From Candidatus Eisenbergiella stercoravium (GTDB taxonomy: Bacteria > Bacillota > Clostridia > Lachnospirales > Lachnospiraceae), in NCBI GenBank assembly GCA_019113175.1, contig DXHY01000005.1:1-51018 (forward strand): a stretch of 51,018 nt of DNA, in the 5' to 3' direction. The notes beneath the pieces are model-generated. The model was not told where the DNA came from. It saw only the letters and a program-made list of their open reading frames with translations, and did not search any database. Every line of letters begins with the position of its first letter. The stretch's first letter is position 1. Shown here piece after piece: positions 51,008 to 51,018 of this stretch. Position numbers and translations under genes: made by a program.

Positions 51008-51018
51008 CTCCCCGTTCC

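Overview
The window looks like a large cell-surface polysaccharide (capsule or wall glycan) biosynthesis locus from a Gram-positive anaerobe, most likely a Lachnospiraceae-type Clostridium relative. The grounds are indirect: AGGAGG-type ribosome binding sites, moderate GC rising from AT-rich at the left edge to GC-rich on the right, and families typical of that group (DUF2304, DUF5672, DUF6056, YfhO and PTPS-related membrane proteins, AsnB, GH105). No rRNA, tRNA, CRISPR array, insertion sequence or phage gene was seen, so the species is not determined.

Layout: (1) 1-16347, minus strand: an operon-like run starting at a promoter near 16.4 kb. It holds a Wzx-type flippase, a GT26-GT4 fusion, a GT4, two or three multi-pass membrane proteins, a Wzy-like polymerase, an acyltransferase, a polyprenyl-phosphate-type GT2 with a DUF2304 partner, two more GT2s and a Wzm/Wzt-type ABC exporter whose ATPase runs off the left edge. 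The last three genes (about 1-2830) are much more AT-rich than the rest. (2) 16.5-19.3 kb, plus strand: a DUF6056 membrane protein and an SGNH-hydrolase lipoprotein, ending at a palindromic bidirectional terminator. (3) 19384-47363, minus strand: a 28-kb run of about 20 closely spaced or overlapping genes from a good promoter at 47.45 kb. It holds glycosyltransferases of families GT2, GT4, GT11 and GT17 plus DUF5672, two AsnB-type amidotransferases, a pyruvyltransferase-family protein, a GH105-type hydrolase, an SGNH-like membrane-anchored protein, a deacetylase-like protein, a second Wzy-like polymerase, a PglK/MsbA-type ABC flippase and a YfhO-type membrane protein. (4) 47.8-50.8 kb, plus strand: a double-GNAT acetyltransferase and an FAD-dependent oxidoreductase of the UDP-galactopyranose-mutase/amine-oxidase type.

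Together the genes can assemble lipid-linked repeat units, decorate them (fucose-like transfer by GT11, possible pyruvyl ketals, O-acyl groups, uronamides via AsnB), flip, polymerise and export them. Nucleotide-sugar synthesis and the initiating phosphosugar transferase are not in the window.

The most unusual signals are not the enzymes. They are (a) a 34-bp RNA-like hairpin whose five imperfections are all G.U wobbles on the plus strand, followed at once by a cloverleaf-like fold, in the 444-bp divergent gap at 47.4-47.8 kb; (b) in-frame tandem repeats inside biosynthetic proteins (18-bp units in a GT2, 42-bp units in a membrane protein, a Gly-rich insert in AsnB); (c) short perfect palindromes and tandem repeats filling the few gaps of the 28-kb operon, including a 19-bp repeat that copies a stop-codon region; and (d) a translational GT26-GT4 fusion with an internal start site.
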